Position numbers and translations under genes: made by a program
From: a virus
Virus record (IMG/VR): IMGVR_UViG_3300047472_000237
Coordinates: 1 to 64,000 of that record
Length of the DNA stretch: 64,000 bases
Direction: 5' to 3' (one strand)
Part shown: piece by piece, positions 33,401 through 42,295 of the stretch
Position numbering within the stretch: the first letter of the stretch is position 1
How the letters are laid out: each line of letters begins with the position of its first letter
The notes under the pieces: model-generated
The model's database searches: none
What the model saw: the letters and a program-made list of their open reading frames with translations, nothing else
What the model was told of the DNA's origin: nothing

Positions 33401-34544
33401 CAACCTCGGTGGCACGTACACTCCGGACACGCCGGACTACTTCGAGTCAGCGGGCATCCAGGAAGTCGGCATGAAGTTCGACGTGCTGTCGAACGGCTAC
33501 GTCCTCGCCGCCCGCTGGTTCCGCACGAACACCAACCAGACGGGCACGTTCACGGCCAACCTGTGGAACAAGGACACGGCCACGCTGCTCGCCACGAAGA
33601 CGTTCCCAACGCCGACCGGACTCGGCGCTCAATACGCCTACTTCGACCTGCCCGTCCCCGTCACGGTCGGTGTGAACTACATCATCAGCTACAGCAACCC
33701 GTCGCAGCACCTGTCGCTGAACGGCATCAACTTCTTCAACGCGGCGACCCGTGGTCAGTTGCACCACCCCGGCTACGGCTCGACGCGTAGTGCAGCCGGC
33801 TCGACGGGCACCATTCCGACGTCCGACGAATACAACGACTTCGGCATCGACCCGATCATCTTCTTCGGCACGGTCGGCCTGCTCGACGCCCCCGGCGCTG
33901 AGGCGTCCTACACCCGCCGCGACTACCGCAACACCAACGAGGTCAACGCCCTGCTCAACGAGTCGAGCCTGGCCGCCGACTTCCCAACGGCCAACACAAC
34001 CGAGTGGGCCGTCGACGTCCGCATCGACCCGGATACGACGAACACCCTGCTGTACACGGTGCCGTTCGCGAACCAGTCATCGGCGTTCCTCAGCCGCACG
34101 AAGATCCTCCGCTACGCCAACGGCGTGCCGGCTCGACTCCGCGTTGCTGTCCGCACGCAGCACACGCTCGACGCCACCGTCCGCGCGGCCACGCAGTTCC
34201 TTCAGTGGGACTTCGACACAGAGTCCACGTTGAGCCTCCAGACCTTCCTGGGCGTCAAGGCAGTCAACGTGGCGTCTACCGGGTATGTCGCTGTGACGAC
34301 TGGGACGTTTACCCTTATGATCGGGTCAGCGTTGACCACCGGCGCGGTCGAAGTAGAATTGAACGGCTCGGCGACCTGGACTCCGGTCATCGCGGCGACC
34401 GCGACCAGCGGGACGTTCTCCGTGACGGCCGCCGACTCGATCAAGGTGCGACACACCCAGACGGGTGCAAACACCAGCGAGACGCTCTTCCAGATCGTGG
34501 ACGACAGTGACGTTCCGGTTGCTTACGGAGTGCTTACTTATTGA
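30441..34544 (+). CDS. Tail hub/tip protein, probable host-recognition protein
   Basis: 1367 residues. A hydrophobic N-terminal helix (residues 3-21) is followed by PKIENARPAHLGDFSFPTATEGRVVPLVWGTVRI, the usual start of large tail-hub proteins of the lambda J/GTA hub class. Residues about 170-410 look like a lectin-like insertion (FHLWLTVKCEDQG-type strands), about 420-730 are the conserved hub core (NPMNMLYEILLDPDWGL, WEETTNNINVEF) and the last about 400 residues are variable beta domains likely to contact the host surface. Last gene of the virion block. Confidence 0.8.
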   Translation: MFEFLFMVVLTAILTVVAELIRPKPKIENARPAHLGDFSFPTATEGRVVPLVWGTVRIDGPNVVWYGNLENEPIKKKVKTGMFSSKKVVTGYQYSVGMQFALCRGDVDFLSKIWIGEVSAWEGVLGESFVEIEDENFFGGKLDNGGIDGKFSFYLGSREQLPSAYLGQTPPDYLWFDDFSANGGDPLNEYKGSDAGAHYFVANKGQVGAPTGGDTNDDSDVMRVLEHTVAEDALPSPSNEAKVRSTYGGTAPGDLNRYMALLLHPERPRLGDNVKAVMTFIPKAAGAFDFAAHGLWLTVKCEDQGSHNSNYHVAVNVDDSTVNLHLFAPGMANSVILDTATAVGGDFTIMTGKHSIELRVEGDRARVFLDGINIIDETDSRILDIPENYCGVCVGIEGNLNVEFFSSNDWSAAGIYSLAVDSTTRKLESSVPAYRGTCYGVWEGGYIGNSSQIQPWAFELRRCPNPLALTSNRHIVNGFDCNPMNMLYEILLDPDWGLAQLSSDIDVDNFREAAYTLFDEGNGISMNIDDALECSELIREIERQVDGILFVNRTTGKWQITLARGGYELEDLTSINETNTVEVKEFTRGAWEETTNNINVEFANRTNEYKVTYATAQDSANIRIQANTMVSVTAKYPGVKSRALANQLAWRDLRTLAYPIAKCTVLVDRTFHSRNPGDLVRVTITSKDIVDLPMRITRMDLGRLDDGVIELNLIQDTFGYDLPSFADPDNTQWLLPGDTAPQNIETADRVVFEAPLKFLPFADENPGVPDRVWIGARSAGGGGAGFALAGRQGSDPYAECGEVAGYLVRGKLKNAVSGGTTQGTDTLVIETDGGDTLLAISKQLESHTSKEVGTSLFNLLLIDNEFVAHTGYTLGSGIITLTGVYRGMLDTVPAAHAVGAKVWFLSTSGNLTDLAWTPGATVQIRPLPQNLKGELDVSLATPSNVLMNNRVRRPYPPTNFKLDGVPYPETMNLDSLPAEDIQGWHDANLGGTYTPDTPDYFESAGIQEVGMKFDVLSNGYVLAARWFRTNTNQTGTFTANLWNKDTATLLATKTFPTPTGLGAQYAYFDLPVPVTVGVNYIISYSNPSQHLSLNGINFFNAATRGQLHHPGYGSTRSAAGSTGTIPTSDEYNDFGIDPIIFFGTVGLLDAPGAEASYTRRDYRNTNEVNALLNESSLAADFPTANTTEWAVDVRIDPDTTNTLLYTVPFANQSSAFLSRTKILRYANGVPARLRVAVRTQHTLDATVRAATQFLQWDFDTESTLSLQTFLGVKAVNVASTGYVAVTTGTFTLMIGSALTTGAVEVELNGSATWTPVIAATATSGTFSVTAADSIKVRHTQTGANTSETLFQIVDDSDVPVAYGVLTY

Positions 34545-34553
34545 AGATGTGGT

Positions 34554-34582
34554 TGGCGCAAGGGTGAATTTTTCGTACAATT
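34554..34582 (+). promoter_or_regulatory. Promoter after the tail genes
   Basis: TTGGCG (34554-34559), 17-nt spacer, TACAAT (34577-34582), leader of about 50 nt to ATG 34639. Confidence 0.7.
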
Positions 34583-34638
34583 CAACGCGTCCGATTCGAC
34601 CCCTATTGTCGAGGTAAGAAACAGAAAGTACGACCGTC

Positions 34639-35229
34639 ATGGATGAACAACCCACCAGCCTCTGGCGAATCGTACTGGCGGGATTGTTCTCCACGTCTGT
34701 CCTCGGTGCAGTCGTCAAGGGCGCGTTCGACTTCCTGACCCGCCGCGCCAAGAACAAGGCGGCCCAGGCGATCGAAACCGCCACGCAGGTGTACGCGGTC
34801 CTGAACGATGCCGAGTACCGCGCCAAGGCTTCTCGCATTGTCCTCACGGCCGCCCACAACTGCGGCGGCCCCATCCGGCCCGACGTGGTCCTGTCCTCGA
34901 CGGCCCTCTACGAAGTCGTCTCCGGCGTCGAGCCGCGTCTCGAGCGACTCGCCAACGTACGCCTGGACCAGTGGCACGTCTCGCTCCTGGCCCGCATCGT
35001 CAAGGAAGACTTCGTGTGGATCAAGACCTCCGACATTCCGGTCGGCAATCTGATCCGCACCATCCTGACGATCGATGGGATCCAGGAAACGTGCTTCTTC
35101 CTCATCCGCACGGATGGCACCCGAATCCTCTACGGCGCGGTGGACTTCGTAACCACCCCGGCGTCTAACCCGCAGGCAGACGAGGCCCTTCGAACACTCC
35201 AGTCGAGCCTCGCAGCCCTGCTCAAGTGA
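34639..35229 (+). CDS. Membrane-anchored hypothetical protein
   Basis: 196 residues. Residues about 9-28 (WRIVLAGLFSTSVLGAVVKG) form one transmembrane helix near the N terminus; a basic linker and a soluble alpha/beta domain follow. Its position right after the tail tip is where lysis genes often sit, but the size and domain do not match a known holin. No family is recognised. Confidence 0.55.
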   Translation: MDEQPTSLWRIVLAGLFSTSVLGAVVKGAFDFLTRRAKNKAAQAIETATQVYAVLNDAEYRAKASRIVLTAAHNCGGPIRPDVVLSSTALYEVVSGVEPRLERLANVRLDQWHVSLLARIVKEDFVWIKTSDIPVGNLIRTILTIDGIQETCFFLIRTDGTRILYGAVDFVTTPASNPQADEALRTLQSSLAALLK

Positions 35230-35239
35230 ACGGATCCAC

Positions 35240-36838
35240 ATGCGTCAGAAAGTGATCGAGGCGTACGAACGCAATGGTGGCAACACCAGCGCGGCGGCCC
35301 GCGAGCTCGGCATCCCCCGCTCCACGGCTCAGTACCACGTCTCCGAGGCCGGCCTGAACAAGGCCAAGCCGCTCACCGGCGGCAGCCTCCTGGGCGTCTC
35401 GACGCTCCCTGCTGAGCTCCCTCCGGCCGGCCAGGTCAAGGTGTACATCGTCACGTCCGCGCAGAACAACACCAAGCTCAATGAGCGGGTGTGGGCCAGC
35501 CTGTTGGCACTCGCGGAACACTACGAAGCAGAGATTCTAGTCGGCACGTACAGCTACAACAAGAACGCATTCGGCAAAATGTCGGTGAAGCGTGGCACCG
35601 CGTCGCACGACACGACGCTGTGGTACGACAAGCGCATCGAGCCGTACACGTCAGACGTCCGGCGCGAGCTCGCCAACGGCCTGGTGTGGTGCGGCGAGAT
35701 GAACATCCAGCCCACCGCCGAGGATCCGCTCAGCGGCCTGGAGACGTACTCGTCCCGCGACTCCGCCATCTTCCCGCACGCCAAGATGGCTCTGCGTTCT
35801 ATCGCGGCCATGGCCGGGGCCGGGGTCAAGTTCAACTACACGACGGGCACGGTCACCCAACGCAACTACATCCAGAAGAAGGCCGGCCTGAAGGGGGAAC
35901 ACCACCACATCTACGGTGCCCTCATCGTTGAAGTCAACTCCAAGGGCAACTGGTGGGTGCGTCAGCTTGACGCGGACGACAAGGGCCGCATCCAGGATCT
36001 GACCGTGCTCGCCGATGGCGACAAAGTCACCACGAACAACCGCGTCGAGGCGATCACGTGGGGCGACCTCCACGCGACCACGATCGATGTGGCCGTCCTC
36101 AACACCGCCCTGGGCGACGGCGGCATGCTCGACTCCCTTCGGCCCAGGTACCAGTTCGTCCACGACCTTCTCGAGGGCGTGTCGATCAACCACCATGCGG
36201 CGAAGGATCCACACGAACAGTTCAAGGCGTTCCTGCGAGGCTTCGACAGCGTGGAGGCCGAACTCCGCTGTACCGCCAACACGCTCGGGGCGTTCACTCG
36301 CAAGGGCGTCACGACCGTTGTCGTCGACTCGAACCACGACAACTGGCTGAGCAAGTGGCTGAAGGAACACGACTACCGCCGCGACCCACGCAACGCGATG
36401 CTGTTCCTCGAGGCCCAGCTGGCCACGTTCACGGCGCTCCAGAACGGCAACAAGCGTTTCAACATCACCGAGTGGGCCATCCTCCACGATCGTGTCAAGA
36501 AAGCGACACACCGCCAGCTTGGTGAAGTCAAGTTCCTCCTGACCGACGACTCCTTCACCATCTGCGACGGGCGGATCGAATGCGGCATGCACGGACATCT
36601 CGGCCCCAACGGATCACGCGGCACTCCCGCCAACCTCAACAAGGTCGGACGCCGCGCCAACACCGGCCACACCCACGCGGCGACCATCCTCAACGGTCTG
36701 TACGTGGCGGGAACGAGCACCACGCTCAACATGGGATACAATCGCGGCCCTTCGTCATGGAGCCACTCCCACATCGTCACCTATCCGAATGGTAAGCGTT
36801 CGATCGTGACGATCTTCGCCGGTCAGTGGCGAGCTTGA
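35240..36838 (+). CDS. HTH plus metallophosphoesterase protein (T5 A1-like)
   Basis: 532 residues. Residues 1-40 form an HTH (VIEAYERNGGNTSAAARELGIPRSTAQYHV). The rest has calcineurin-like phosphoesterase motifs: WGDLHATTID (about residue 275), VDSNHDNWL (about 360) and RRANTGHTHAA (about 475), supplying the metal-binding Asp/His/Asn residues. The arrangement resembles the phage T5 A1 protein family, linked to early host DNA breakdown; the resemblance is by motif and length, not alignment. The substrate here is unknown. Confidence 0.7.
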   Translation: MRQKVIEAYERNGGNTSAAARELGIPRSTAQYHVSEAGLNKAKPLTGGSLLGVSTLPAELPPAGQVKVYIVTSAQNNTKLNERVWASLLALAEHYEAEILVGTYSYNKNAFGKMSVKRGTASHDTTLWYDKRIEPYTSDVRRELANGLVWCGEMNIQPTAEDPLSGLETYSSRDSAIFPHAKMALRSIAAMAGAGVKFNYTTGTVTQRNYIQKKAGLKGEHHHIYGALIVEVNSKGNWWVRQLDADDKGRIQDLTVLADGDKVTTNNRVEAITWGDLHATTIDVAVLNTALGDGGMLDSLRPRYQFVHDLLEGVSINHHAAKDPHEQFKAFLRGFDSVEAELRCTANTLGAFTRKGVTTVVVDSNHDNWLSKWLKEHDYRRDPRNAMLFLEAQLATFTALQNGNKRFNITEWAILHDRVKKATHRQLGEVKFLLTDDSFTICDGRIECGMHGHLGPNGSRGTPANLNKVGRRANTGHTHAATILNGLYVAGTSTTLNMGYNRGPSSWSHSHIVTYPNGKRSIVTIFAGQWRA

Positions 36839-36840
36839 GC

Positions 36841-36869
36841 TTGCTGGATCTTCAACGGCCGGTTACACT
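36841..36869 (+). promoter_or_regulatory. Promoter of the leaderless class
   Basis: TTGCTG (36841-36846), 17-nt spacer, TACACT (36864-36869), 9 nt to ATG 36879. Confidence 0.7.
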
Positions 36870-36878
36870 TCACTCCCC

Positions 36879-38414
36879 ATGACGCCTGACGACTTCAAGA
36901 AGCCGCCGTTCCCGCACCAGTTGTCCGAGTTCAACGGGCACAAGGACGACATTTCACGCGGACTGCTCTGGGAAATGGGCACCGGCAAGTCGAAGGAGAC
37001 CATCGACCAGTCGGCTCACCTCATCGACGAAGGCAAGGTCGACTGCATCCTCGTCGTGGCCCCGGACGGCGTCCACCGCAATTGGGTGACGGACGAGATG
37101 CCATCGCACATGCCCGACAGGCTCCTGAAGCAGATGAAGATGTTCTGCTATCAGACCGACAAGGCCGCGACCAAGTGGCACCAGGCCGACGCCGAGGCGG
37201 TCCTCGCCCACCCTGGGCCGATCCTCATCGCCATGACCTACGACTCCGTGGTCACGGACGCCATCACGAAGAAGTGCCCCAACTCCGGCCGCCGCCTGAC
37301 CATCTGGCGCGGCGGCAAGGCGTACCTGTGGGACATCCTCAAGAGCCGCAAGGTCATGTATGTCGCGGACGAGGCACGACGCATCAAGACCCCGACCGCA
37401 GACCGCACGAAGGTTGTAGTCAAGTCCTCCCCCTTCGCCAAGTACCGCCGTCTGCTGAACGGCACGCCAGTCCCCAACGGCCCGTTCGACCTGTTCAGCC
37501 AGATGCTGTTCCTTGACCCGAACTTCTGGCGGCCCCACGGCTGCTCCACGTTCGGTGCGTACAAGCAGATGTTCGGCACGTTCATCACGAGCCATGTCCG
37601 CGATGCGAACGGCAACGTGCGGCCGTTCCAGCAGCTGGTGGCGTACCGCAACCTCGACCTGCTCCAGAAGATTCTCGGCACCATCTGCTCGCGTGTGACC
37701 AAGGACGAAGTCCTGAACCTCCCGCCGAAGCTGTACAGCCGCGCGACGTTCCAGATGACCGCCGCTCAGGAGAAGATCTACTCCGCCCTCCGGGACGAGT
37801 ATCTCGCCGTGCTCGACGACGGCAGCCTGGTCACGGCCCCGCTGACCATCACGCGGATGCTCCGCTTCCAGCAGGTCACGAGCGGCTTCGTGCCGGTCAC
37901 GCAGGTCGACGCGGACGCAGAGCCGATCCACGACATCGGGACGTCGAACCCGCGTCTCGAGCTCCTGGGCCAGATCATCGAGGACATCCCCCACGGCTGC
38001 ATCATCTGGGGCCGCTTCAACCGCACCATCGACAAGATCATGGAAATGCTCGGCGACCGCGCCGTGCGGTACGACGGCCAGGTCTCCAGCGACGACCGCG
38101 CCGAGGCCAAGCGGAAGTTCCAGGCGGGTGAAGCCCAGTTCTTCGTGGCGAAGGCCCAGAGTGCAGGCGAGGGTCTGACGCTGACCAAGGCCCGCACGGT
38201 CATCTACGTCGAGAACACCTTCGACCTGGCGATGCGACAGCAGTCGGAAGACCGCGCCCACCGCATCGGCCAGGAGCACCCGGTCAACTACATCGACATC
38301 ATCGCCGAGAACACGGTCGACGACCATATCGTGAAGGCCCTTCTCGACAAGTTCGATGTCGCCAACCAGATCACTGGCGACAAGGTCAAGCAGTGGCTCC
38401 AGTCCGTTGAATAG
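36879..38414 (+). CDS. SNF2-family (SF2) helicase
   Basis: 511 residues. Motif I WEMGTGKSKE (about 28-37), motif Ia LVVAPDGVHRNW, motif II VADEARRIKT (DEAR instead of DEAH), motif III LLNGTPVPNGP, and the second lobe with AKAQSAGEGLTL and QQSEDRAHRIGQ (motif VI) match SNF2 enzymes. These translocate on double-stranded DNA, remodelling protein-DNA complexes or helping recombination. It opens the replication/recombination region. Confidence 0.9.
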   Translation: MTPDDFKKPPFPHQLSEFNGHKDDISRGLLWEMGTGKSKETIDQSAHLIDEGKVDCILVVAPDGVHRNWVTDEMPSHMPDRLLKQMKMFCYQTDKAATKWHQADAEAVLAHPGPILIAMTYDSVVTDAITKKCPNSGRRLTIWRGGKAYLWDILKSRKVMYVADEARRIKTPTADRTKVVVKSSPFAKYRRLLNGTPVPNGPFDLFSQMLFLDPNFWRPHGCSTFGAYKQMFGTFITSHVRDANGNVRPFQQLVAYRNLDLLQKILGTICSRVTKDEVLNLPPKLYSRATFQMTAAQEKIYSALRDEYLAVLDDGSLVTAPLTITRMLRFQQVTSGFVPVTQVDADAEPIHDIGTSNPRLELLGQIIEDIPHGCIIWGRFNRTIDKIMEMLGDRAVRYDGQVSSDDRAEAKRKFQAGEAQFFVAKAQSAGEGLTLTKARTVIYVENTFDLAMRQQSEDRAHRIGQEHPVNYIDIIAENTVDDHIVKALLDKFDVANQITGDKVKQWLQSVE

Positions 38415-38417
38415 TGC

Positions 38418-38446
38418 TTGCTTTCTTCGCTCAACCCCTAGAGAAT
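38418..38446 (+). promoter_or_regulatory. Promoter of the leaderless class
   Basis: TTGCTT (38418-38423), 17-nt spacer, GAGAAT (38441-38446), 10 nt to ATG 38457. Confidence 0.6.
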
Positions 38447-38456
38447 TGGTCCTTCA

Positions 38457-39029
38457 ATGACTGACCCAAACGCATACGCCGGCTTCACGGACGCTCCCGT
38501 CATCGCCGAAGGCCCGGCCGCCAACGTCAACCGGCTGATCGAAGAGCTCAACCAGCACGAGGCGGACGCTGAGAAGCACGCCAACGCCCTGAAGACTTCG
38601 CAGGAGCACATCCGCCGCATCCTGGAGCGCGAGCTCCCGGAGCAGATCGAAGCCATGGGTGTCGTCGAGTTCAAGACGGCCGAGGGCCTCAAGGTCGAGA
38701 TCAAGGAAGATGTCCAAGCGGGCATCAGCGAGGCCAATCGTGGCACCGCGTTCAAGTGGCTCGAGGACAACGGCCACGCCGGCCTGATCAAGCGCAACGT
38801 CCACGTCGCGTTCAACAAGGGCCAGGAGCAGGAGGCACGAGACCTCATCGCCGAGCTCACGCCCCGCTTCGCCGCTGTGTCCGAAGACCAGAAGGTGCAC
38901 CCGTCGACGCTGAAGGCGTTCGTCAAGGAACAGCTGACCGCCGGCATCGACATCCCGATCGAGCCGTTCGGTATCTTCAAGCAGAAGACGGCAAAGATCA
39001 CGCAGGTCAAGGGCAAGAGCAAGAAATAA
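38457..39029 (+). CDS. Coiled-coil hypothetical protein
   Basis: 190 residues. The first 75 are a probable coiled coil (NRLIEELNQHEADAEKHAN..., HIRRILERELPEQIEAMG); the rest is alpha/beta with FGIFKQKTAKI near the end. The layout recalls small phage recombination accessory proteins, but I cannot place it. It lies between the SNF2 helicase and an SSB-like protein and ends at a terminator. Confidence 0.65.
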   Translation: MTDPNAYAGFTDAPVIAEGPAANVNRLIEELNQHEADAEKHANALKTSQEHIRRILERELPEQIEAMGVVEFKTAEGLKVEIKEDVQAGISEANRGTAFKWLEDNGHAGLIKRNVHVAFNKGQEQEARDLIAELTPRFAAVSEDQKVHPSTLKAFVKEQLTAGIDIPIEPFGIFKQKTAKITQVKGKSKK

Positions 39030-39045
39030 CGAAACAAAAACGGTT

Positions 39046-39076
39046 GCCGGCCCACCGTGAAGGGCCGGCGTCTATT
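39046..39076 (+). terminator. Rho-independent terminator
   Basis: GCCGGCCC (39046-39053) pairs with GGGCCGGC (39062-39069) over ACCGTGAA, followed by GTCTATT. Confidence 0.65.
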
Positions 39077-39125
39077 GGTGGGGTGACGTTAATCAGCCTG
39101 CCAGACCCTGTCTCGGAGATCTGTT

Positions 39126-39971
39126 ATGAGTTCGACCCTTCCCGCTACGCAAGGCAAAGCCGCCAACGCGATTGCCACGTACGACTACGGCGACAGCGCC
39201 GGCGCTGGTTTCGACAACCAGACGAACGAGGACGTCAGCATCCCCTTCCTGGGCGTGCTCCAGTCCAACTCGCCGCAGGTGGCGAGCCGTGAGAACCGCA
39301 TCGAGGGCGCTCGCCCCGGCGACCTGATCAACACCGTCACGAACGAAGTGTTCGACGGCGGCAAGGGCGTCTACTTCCAGCCCAGCGACACGTCGCACGT
39401 GTTCGTCGAGTGGAAGCCGCGCGACGCGGGTGGTGGCTTCGTCGCCATCCACGCGCTCGACAGCCCGGTCGTGGCCCAGGCGAAGAAGGAATCGACCGTC
39501 TTCGGCAAGTACAAGACCCCGGCCGGCAACGATCTCATCGAGACGTTCTACATCACCGGCATGATCCACCGCTCGCTCAACATCGACGAGCAGGCGGCTG
39601 GCAGCATCGAGCCGGCCGTGATCGCCTTCTCGTCGACCAAGATCAAGGTCTACAAGTCGATCATGACGCGTCTCCGCACGTTCCAGAACGGCAAGCCGCC
39701 GCTCTTCGCGCACCGCCTGATCATCACGACCAGCGGCGAGAAGAACGATCGCGGCGAGTTCTACAACTTCAGCGTCAAGCCGGCCGTGAACAACGACCTG
39801 GCCCAGTCGCTGATCCCGCCGACGCTCGGCGACGGCAGCCCGAACCCGCTCCTGCTCGCCGGCCAGGAGCTCCTGAAGGCCAACCGTCGTGGCGACACGA
39901 AGGTCAAGCACGACACCCAGAACGCGGGTGAAGGCAAGAAGGATGAGAAGGGCGACGATATTCCGTTCTGA
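39126..39971 (+). CDS. Single-stranded DNA-binding protein (putative)
   Basis: 281 residues. The central part is beta-rich as in OB-fold phage SSBs (PFLGVLQSNSPQV, HVFVEWKPRDAGGG, IVIAFSSTK-like strands). The end, after a charged linker, is GDDIPF, the acidic/hydrophobic tip by which bacterial SSBs recruit partner proteins. The SF1 helicase gene follows at once. No canonical SSB core signature is visible, so the call rests on tip, layout and context. Confidence 0.65.
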   Translation: MSSTLPATQGKAANAIATYDYGDSAGAGFDNQTNEDVSIPFLGVLQSNSPQVASRENRIEGARPGDLINTVTNEVFDGGKGVYFQPSDTSHVFVEWKPRDAGGGFVAIHALDSPVVAQAKKESTVFGKYKTPAGNDLIETFYITGMIHRSLNIDEQAAGSIEPAVIAFSSTKIKVYKSIMTRLRTFQNGKPPLFAHRLIITTSGEKNDRGEFYNFSVKPAVNNDLAQSLIPPTLGDGSPNPLLLAGQELLKANRRGDTKVKHDTQNAGEGKKDEKGDDIPF

Positions 39972-39977
39972 TCTTGG

Positions 39978-40006
39978 TTGCCTCAACTGAGTGAATGCGG
40001 CATACT
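39978..40006 (+). promoter_or_regulatory. Promoter of the SF1 helicase gene
   Basis: TTGCCT (39978-39983), 17-nt spacer, CATACT (40001-40006), leader of about 48 nt containing TTTGGAGA before ATG 40061. Confidence 0.7.
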
Positions 40007-40060
40007 TCTGGCCGCCGGGTACGAAAGTGCTCGGCGGCCAGATTGTTTGGAGACGTACGA

Positions 40061-41287
40061 ATGGAATGGACGACAAAGCAACAACAGGCTCTCATCTCCG
40101 TCAAACGCTGGCTCGACAGTGGCGGAGAGGGCGTCTACCGCCTCTTCGGCTACGCGGGCACCGGCAAGACGACCCTCGCCAAGCACTTCGCTGAGGGCCT
40201 CGACGCCGGCTCTGTGCTCTACGCGGCCTTCACTGGCAAGGCCGCCTATGTGCTCCAGCAGAAGGGGTGCTTCGGGGCGACGACGCTCCACTCGCTCATC
40301 TACAAGCCGCAGGACAAGAGCCGCGCCCGGCTGACCGATCTCCGCAAGGCCCTCGACCACATCGAAGCCGCCCTGAAGGAGAAGGGCATGCCTGAGGACA
40401 AGTGGCGGTTCGACACGCAGTGGAAGCAGTTCAACGACATGTACAAGGCGGAGGAGCAGAACGTCAAGCGCATGTCGTTCGCCCTGAACACCGAGTCCGC
40501 TGTCGCCACCTGCAAGCTGCTCATCGTCGACGAGTGTTCGATGGTGGACGGCCGCATGGCCGAGGATCTCGCGACGTACAAGAAACCCATCCTCGTGCTG
40601 GGTGATCCCTTCCAGTTGCCGCCCGTGTTCGGCACCGGCGTCTACACCAACGCGGCCCCCGACTTCCTCCTGACCGAAGTGCGTCGTCAGGAAGCGGACA
40701 GCCCCGTGCTCCGCATTGCCACCGACATCCGCGAGGGCCGACCGATCACCAAGGGTGCGTATGGCTCGAGCCGGATCATCGACACCAAGTCCGTCGACAA
40801 GGACGAGGTCATGGCGTTCGACCAGGTGCTCGTCGGCACCAACAAGCGCCGGTATGGCACCAACGCCCGCATGCGTGAGCTCCTGGGCCGCTCGACGCCC
40901 CTCCCGGTCGCCACCGACAAGCTGGTCTGCCTTCGCAACAACCACGAGCAGGGCCTCCTGAACGGCGGCCTCTGGAACGTGGTGACGGCCGTCAACACTG
41001 ACGACACTTCTGTCGACCTCGACATCGAGAGCGACGACGGCAAGCTGCGTGTCGTAACTCAGGCACACGCCCAATACTTCCAGGGCGGCGAGCCAGCCTT
41101 CTGGGACATCAAGGACAAGGACTCGTTCGACTACGGGTACGCCTTGACCGTCCACAAGTCGCAGGGCAGCCAGTGGAAGAAAGTCTACATCTTCGACGAG
41201 AGCCGCGTGTTCCGCCAAGAGGCGCGACGCTGGCTCTACACGGCCGTCACCCGCGCCGCAGAAGATGTAGTTATCGTCCAAGACTAA
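40061..41287 (+). CDS. RecD/Dda-type SF1B helicase
   Basis: 408 residues with all helicase motifs: I GYAGTGKTTLAKH (about 24-36), II LLIVDECSMVDG (about 155), III LGDPFQLPPV (about 183), IV LTEVRRQ, V YGYALTVHKSQGSQWKKVYI (about 362) and VI RRWLYTAVTRAAEDVVIV at the C terminus. These 5'-3' DNA helicases act in replication start and recombination (as T4 Dda or RecD2). ATG 40061 is chosen because GGAGA lies 8 nt upstream. Confidence 0.92.
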   Translation: MEWTTKQQQALISVKRWLDSGGEGVYRLFGYAGTGKTTLAKHFAEGLDAGSVLYAAFTGKAAYVLQQKGCFGATTLHSLIYKPQDKSRARLTDLRKALDHIEAALKEKGMPEDKWRFDTQWKQFNDMYKAEEQNVKRMSFALNTESAVATCKLLIVDECSMVDGRMAEDLATYKKPILVLGDPFQLPPVFGTGVYTNAAPDFLLTEVRRQEADSPVLRIATDIREGRPITKGAYGSSRIIDTKSVDKDEVMAFDQVLVGTNKRRYGTNARMRELLGRSTPLPVATDKLVCLRNNHEQGLLNGGLWNVVTAVNTDDTSVDLDIESDDGKLRVVTQAHAQYFQGGEPAFWDIKDKDSFDYGYALTVHKSQGSQWKKVYIFDESRVFRQEARRWLYTAVTRAAEDVVIVQD

Positions 41288-41320
41288 CACTACAATTCGT
41301 TCACGCTTTGAGGTAACGCT

Positions 41321-42295
41321 ATGCGCCAACTATTCAACCCACGAGTCGCGTTCAAGCCGTTCGAGTACCCGGAGGTCACCGGGTATCGCGACGCGATCAA
41401 CCATTCCTTCTGGCTCGTCTCGGAATGGAACTTCATCGCGGACCAGGGAGACTTCTCCCAGATGACACCGCTCGAACGCCGCGCGATCCGCAACACGCTG
41501 CTGGCAATCTCGCAGATCGAAGTGTCTGTCAAGAAGTTCTGGGCTCAGTTGGGCGGCCGCATTCCCAAGGCCGAGTTCGACCAGGTCGGCATCACGTTCG
41601 GCGAGTCAGAAGTCCGCCACGCTGAAGCCTACAGCCACCTGCTGACCGTCCTGCACCTCAACGAAGACTTCGAGCAGATCCTGGAAGTCCCCGCCATTCG
41701 CGGCCGGGTGGACTACCTCGCCAAGTTCATGAAAGGTGCGAGCGCCTGCTCCGACCAGGAGTACGCCCTGACGCTGACGCTGTTCTCGTCCTTCATCGAG
41801 AACGTGTCGCTCTTCGCTCAGTTCGTCATCATCAAATCCTTCAACAAGCACCGCCAGGTGTTGAAGGACATCGACAATGTCGTATCGGCCACGCAGAAGG
41901 AAGAGCTCATCCACGCCGCCTTCGGCCAGTACGTCGTCAACACAATCCGTAGCGAGAACCCCGGATGGTTCGGAACGGATTTCTACATCCGGCTCGAGGA
42001 AGCCGCTCACGCCGCGTACAAGGCGGAACGTGCTATCCTCGACTGGATCTTCGAGGCCGGCGAGCTCCCATGGCTCAGCAAGGCCGCCCTCGACCAGTTC
42101 ATCCGTCAGCGGCTCAACGAGAGCCTGACGGCAGTCGGAGCGGACACGATCTTCGTCGTCGACCAGGCCCTCCTGGGCGAACTCACGTGGTTCTACGAAG
42201 AGCTCCACGCTGGCATCAGCGTCGACTTCTTCCACGTCCGCTCCGTTGACTATTCCAAGAAACAGCAGGCCGTGCAGGCAGGAGACTTGTTCTGA
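41321..42295 (+). CDS. nrdB: Ribonucleotide reductase, class I beta subunit
   Basis: 324 residues. The diiron/radical site motifs are visible: ESEVRHAEAY (E-x-x-H-x-x-x-Y, about residues 92-101, keeping the radical tyrosine), FIENVSLFAQF (about 153) and KEELIHAAFG (E-x-x-H, about 191). It makes and stores the tyrosyl radical used by the alpha subunit to reduce ribonucleotides. The beta gene preceding alpha is the reverse of the usual nrdAB order. It overlaps alpha by one base. Confidence 0.92.
   Translation: MRQLFNPRVAFKPFEYPEVTGYRDAINHSFWLVSEWNFIADQGDFSQMTPLERRAIRNTLLAISQIEVSVKKFWAQLGGRIPKAEFDQVGITFGESEVRHAEAYSHLLTVLHLNEDFEQILEVPAIRGRVDYLAKFMKGASACSDQEYALTLTLFSSFIENVSLFAQFVIIKSFNKHRQVLKDIDNVVSATQKEELIHAAFGQYVVNTIRSENPGWFGTDFYIRLEEAAHAAYKAERAILDWIFEAGELPWLSKAALDQFIRQRLNESLTAVGADTIFVVDQALLGELTWFYEELHAGISVDFFHVRSVDYSKKQQAVQAGDLF

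Noticed and set aside
34639-35229. Holin
   Set aside because: One membrane helix is present but the protein is long with a large soluble domain, and no endolysin lies nearby.
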